Assembly (NCBI GenBank): GCA_041498155.1
Contig: JBGQHV010000160.1
Span: forward strand, 1 to 7,577
Direction of reading: 5' to 3'
DNA length: 7,577 nucleotides
From: DASTHG01 sp041498155
GTDB lineage: Bacteria > Gemmatimonadota > Gemmatimonadetes > Gemmatimonadales > GWC2-71-9
Below the pieces are notes generated by a model. The model was not told where the DNA came from. It saw only the letters and a list, made by a program, of their open reading frames with translations, and made no database searches. Each line of letters starts with the position of its first letter. Position 1 is the first letter of the stretch. Below are positions 5,201-7,577 of the stretch, piece after piece. A program made the translations under genes and the position numbers.

Positions 5201-6481
5201 GCGCGGCGCCAGTTTACCCTTCCCGGCGGCGTAGCCCTTCCAGCTGACGGGCGCGAAGTCGTTGGGAACCCGGCGCATCGTGATGCAGCCGCGCACCGGA
5301 CAGACCTCGGAGCACAGGTTGCACCCGACGCACGCCTCCTCGATGATCTCCACCACGGGACCGCCCGTCCCCTGTCCCTCCCCCCTCGTCCCGAGCTGCC
5401 GGATCGCCTGGTGCGCCCCGTCTTCGCACGCCACCCAGCACAGCTGGCAGCCGATGCACGTGTCCTGATCGATCTCGGCCACGAGGTGGTAATTGAGATC
5501 GAGGTCTTCCCATTTCACCACGTTGGGCAGGGCCTTGCCGCGCACGTCGTCGAGCGTGCGGTGTCCCGCCTCGTCCATCCAGGCGGCGAGCCCGTCGGTG
5601 AGATCCTCGATGATGCGGAAGCCGTAGTGCATCACCGCGGTGCAGACCTGCAGCGTGCCGGCGCCGAGCGCCACGAACTCCGCCGCGTCCCGCCAGCTGG
5701 AAATCCCGCCGATGCCGGAGATCGGGATGCGGACCGCCGGATCCCCGGCGACGGCCGACACGAGGTGCAGTGCGATCGGCTTCACCGCCGGCCCACAGTA
5801 GCCGCCGTGGCTCGACTTGCCGGCCACTGCGGGGTAGGGGGCAAAACTGTCGAGATCCACGCCGACGATCGAGTTGATGGTGTTGATGAGCGACAGGGCG
5901 TCGGCGCCGCCCTTCACGGCGGCGCGTGCGATATAGGTGATGTCGGTGACGTTGGGGGTGAGTTTCACGATCACCGGGATCGTCGCCACCTCTTTCACCC
6001 ATTCGACGATCTGGCAGGTATAGTCGGGCACCTGGCCCACGGCGCTCCCCATGCCGCGCTCGCTCATGCCATGCGGGCAGCCGAAGTTCAGCTCGATGCC
6101 GTCGGCGCCCGTGTCCACCGTGCGGGCGACCATGTCGTGCCACGCTTCCCGCTTCGATTCGACCATCAGCGAGGCGATCACCGCGTGCTTGGGGTAGTTG
6201 CGCTTGACCTCCGCGATCTCCTTGAGGTTGTCGGCGATCGGGCGGTCGGTGATGAGCTCGATGTTGTTGAACCCCATCATACGGGTCGCGCCGAGATCGA
6301 CCGACCCGTAGCGCGAGAACACGTTGATGATCGGCTCGCCGACCGTCTTCCAGACGGCGCCGCCCCACCCCAGATCGAAGGCCCGCGCCACCTGGCCGTA
6401 CGTGTTGGTGGGCGGCCCCGAGGCGAGCCAGAAGGGGTTGGGGGACTCGATCCCGGCGAAGGTGGTACGCAGGTCAGCCAT
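5162..6481 (-). CDS. preA: NAD-dependent dihydropyrimidine dehydrogenase subunit PreA
   Basis: PreA reduces uracil and thymine to the 5,6-dihydro forms, with electrons passed from NADH through PreT; it acts in the cytoplasm. The 439-residue product begins with a dihydroorotate-dehydrogenase-like FMN barrel (residues about 1-320). The active-site loop is NFGCPHGMSERGMGSAVGQ, with Cys135 matching the catalytic Cys of mammalian dihydropyrimidine dehydrogenase. HGGYCGPAVKPIAL (225-238) and ISGIGGI (255-260 region) line the FMN site. Two 4Fe-4S motifs follow: Cys342, 345, 348 and 352, then Cys384, 387, 390 and 394. The linker between them holds a Gly-rich stretch (about 364-374) encoded by a G-rich heptad repeat. 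The start ATG 6481 overlaps the preT stop by eight bases and has no strong ribosome site of its own, so translation is probably coupled. The 3' end overlaps the convergent membrane protein gene. Confidence 0.95.
   Translation of the reverse strand: MADLRTTFAGIESPNPFWLASGPPTNTYGQVARAFDLGWGGAVWKTVGEPIINVFSRYGSVDLGATRMMGFNNIELITDRPIADNLKEIAEVKRNYPKHAVIASLMVESKREAWHDMVARTVDTGADGIELNFGCPHGMSERGMGSAVGQVPDYTCQIVEWVKEVATIPVIVKLTPNVTDITYIARAAVKGGADALSLINTINSIVGVDLDSFAPYPAVAGKSSHGGYCGPAVKPIALHLVSAVAGDPAVRIPISGIGGISSWRDAAEFVALGAGTLQVCTAVMHYGFRIIEDLTDGLAAWMDEAGHRTLDDVRGKALPNVVKWEDLDLNYHLVAEIDQDTCIGCQLCWVACEDGAHQAIRQLGTRGEGQGTGGPVVEIIEEACVGCNLCSEVCPVRGCITMRRVPNDFAPVSWKGYAAGKGKLAPRSAHFHTATWGKR
5365..5392. 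repeat. Four imperfect 7-base repeats inside preA
   Basis: On the plus strand the units are CCGTCCC, CTGTCCC, TCCCCCC and TCGTCCC, directly abutting. On the coding (minus) strand this gives G runs of three, six, three and four, then three in the adjoining bases, so a G-quadruplex is possible. The repeat encodes the Gly-rich linker between the two Fe-S motifs of PreA. Four 7-base units make 28 bases, so a change of one unit would break the frame while three would keep it. Confidence 0.6.
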
Positions 6482-7577
6482 GCGGGTTGCTCAACTTTCG
6501 GTGAATCGCGGCGGCGGCCTGCTTTCCCTCCGCTGCCGCGTTGACGATCTCGGCGCCGCCGTTGGCGTAGTCGCCGCCCGCGAACACCTTCGGGTGGGAC
6601 GGGGGCAGAAACTCGTCGCGCGCCGCCTGTCCCAGCGCGGTGATGACCATGTCGCACGCCAGCACCTCGACCCCGTTCGCCGTCTCCACCTCGAGTCCCT
6701 CGACCTGGGATGCCCCAAGGATGCGCTTCGGCGTGCAATGGAAACGGAACGCGCAGCCGTCCCGCTGCGCCAGCTCGTGCTCGTAGTCGAAGCACGGCAT
6801 GTCCGTCTCGCCCCGGCGGTACACGATCGTCGCTTCGGTGGCGCCCAGCCGCTTGGCCTGGGTGACGGCGTCGATCGCCGTATTGCCGGCGCCGATCACC
6901 ACCACGCGCCGGCCGATCCTGGTGTCGCGGTACGGATGCGATTTCAGGTGCGCGATGAACGTCAGGGCATCCACCACACCGGCCAGCGACTCACCGGGGA
7001 TGCCGAGGCGCTTCGTGAGGCCCAGCCCCACCCCTACGAACACCGCATCATACTCGGCGAGGAGGGCGTCGAACGGCACGTCGCGGCCGATGGTGACGCC
7101 GGTCTTGAGCGCCACGCCGAGATCCAGAATGTCTTGCACCTCGGCCAGCGCCACCGCGGGCGTCAGCTTGTACTCGGCGATCCCGAAGGTGTTGAGCCCG
7201 CCGGGCTGGTCGTTCGCCTCGAACACCGTAACCGCGTAGCCCCAGCGCGCCAGGTCACGCGCGCAGGACAGTCCCGCGGGGCCCGCGCCTACGACCGCGA
7301 CCCGCTTGCCATTGGACGGGCCGGCCTGGAACAGCCGCAGCCGGCGCTCCAGAACGTAGTCCGTCGCGTGGCGCTGCAGCAGCGCGATCTTGATCGGCTG
7401 CTCGTCCCGCTGGTTCAGGACGCACGCCCCTTCGCACAACACTTCCACCGGGCAGGCCCGGGCGCAGGAATGGCCGAACGGGTTGGCGTCGAGGATGACG
7501 CGCGCCGAGCCGCGCAGGTTGCCCGTCGCGACCTTCTTGATGAAGGCCGGGACGTCGATGTGGGTGGGGCAGGCGGC
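6474..7577 (-). CDS. preT: NAD-dependent dihydropyrimidine dehydrogenase subunit PreT (5' end off window)
   Basis: PreT takes electrons from NADH and passes them to PreA. 367 residues are visible, and the frame is open to the right edge. Numbering from the first visible codon, residues 2-52 carry the N-terminal Fe-S segment: AACPTHIDVPAFIKK, then SCARACPVEVLCEGAC with Cys38, 42, 48 and 52. This is the GltD-like, DPD N-terminal type of domain. An FAD-binding GAGPAG (97-102) in VAVVGAGPAGLSCARDLA is followed by the EANDQPGGLNTFGI stretch. A second dinucleotide site, GAGNTAIDA (229-237) with YRRGETDMP, is the NAD(P)H fold, and FAGGDYANGGAEIVNAAAEG (332-351) closes the FAD site. A GTG at 7448 falls inside the conserved CPVEVLCEGAC motif and is an internal valine codon, not the start. 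Upstream genes of the pathway would lie beyond the window. Confidence 0.95.
   Translation of the reverse strand, partial: AACPTHIDVPAFIKKVATGNLRGSARVILDANPFGHSCARACPVEVLCEGACVLNQRDEQPIKIALLQRHATDYVLERRLRLFQAGPSNGKRVAVVGAGPAGLSCARDLARWGYAVTVFEANDQPGGLNTFGIAEYKLTPAVALAEVQDILDLGVALKTGVTIGRDVPFDALLAEYDAVFVGVGLGLTKRLGIPGESLAGVVDALTFIAHLKSHPYRDTRIGRRVVVIGAGNTAIDAVTQAKRLGATEATIVYRRGETDMPCFDYEHELAQRDGCAFRFHCTPKRILGASQVEGLEVETANGVEVLACDMVITALGQAARDEFLPPSHPKVFAGGDYANGGAEIVNAAAEGKQAAAAIHRKLSNPHG

Noticed and set aside
5214..6544. Long open frames on both strands overlapping preA (for example plus strand 5411-6544 and minus strand 5214-6368)
   Set aside because: They are Arg/Ala/Gly/His-rich shadow frames produced by GC-rich codon bias opposite or beside the clearly conserved preA.
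1..7577. CRISPR array, tRNA/rRNA, insertion sequence or phage-defence system
   Set aside because: No spaced direct repeats, cloverleaf, transposase or terminal repeats, or defence domains were seen in any frame.

Overview
The window is GC-rich (by eye roughly two thirds G+C), gene-dense, and its genes prefer G or C at third codon positions. The mix of families (DUF3224, DUF1203, a PrcB-domain lipoprotein, a MocR regulator, PreT/PreA, secreted MsrA) suggests a Gram-negative soil or sediment bacterium. Gemmatimonadota is my best guess, but this rests on gene content only; there is no rRNA or other phylogenetic marker here.

Layout from left to right: (1) the 5' part of a minus-strand gene for a small secreted retropepsin-like aspartic protease, running off the left edge; (2) divergent from it, two plus-strand genes, a DUF3224 protein and a DUF1203 protein; (3) convergent with these, a minus-strand pair in which a MocR-type (GntR/aminotransferase) regulator is followed 13 bases later by an exported methionine sulfoxide reductase MsrA, with a possible 43-codon ORF ending three bases before the regulator; (4) divergent from the regulator, a plus-strand two-domain lipoprotein with a C-terminal PrcB-like domain; (5) a plus-strand four-helix membrane protein whose frame is broken by one extra base; (6) convergent with and overlapping it, the minus-strand preT-preA pair for NAD-dependent dihydropyrimidine dehydrogenase, with the 5' end of preT beyond the right edge.

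Working together: PreT (flavin and Fe-S, NADH oxidising) and PreA (FMN and two 4Fe-4S clusters, pyrimidine reducing) should form the first enzyme of reductive uracil/thymine breakdown. Any hydantoinase or amidohydrolase partners would lie upstream, outside the window. MocR and MsrA look translationally coupled, so a PLP- or amino-acid-sensing regulator may control an envelope methionine-repair enzyme. The rest are small independent units of unknown role.

I found no mobile element, CRISPR array, RNA gene or clear new multi-gene system. The best leads are the frameshifted membrane gene, a perfect 12-bp hairpin in the convergent 3' region, a G-rich heptad repeat inside preA, the small ORF before mocR, and the single-cysteine, loop-shortened MsrA.
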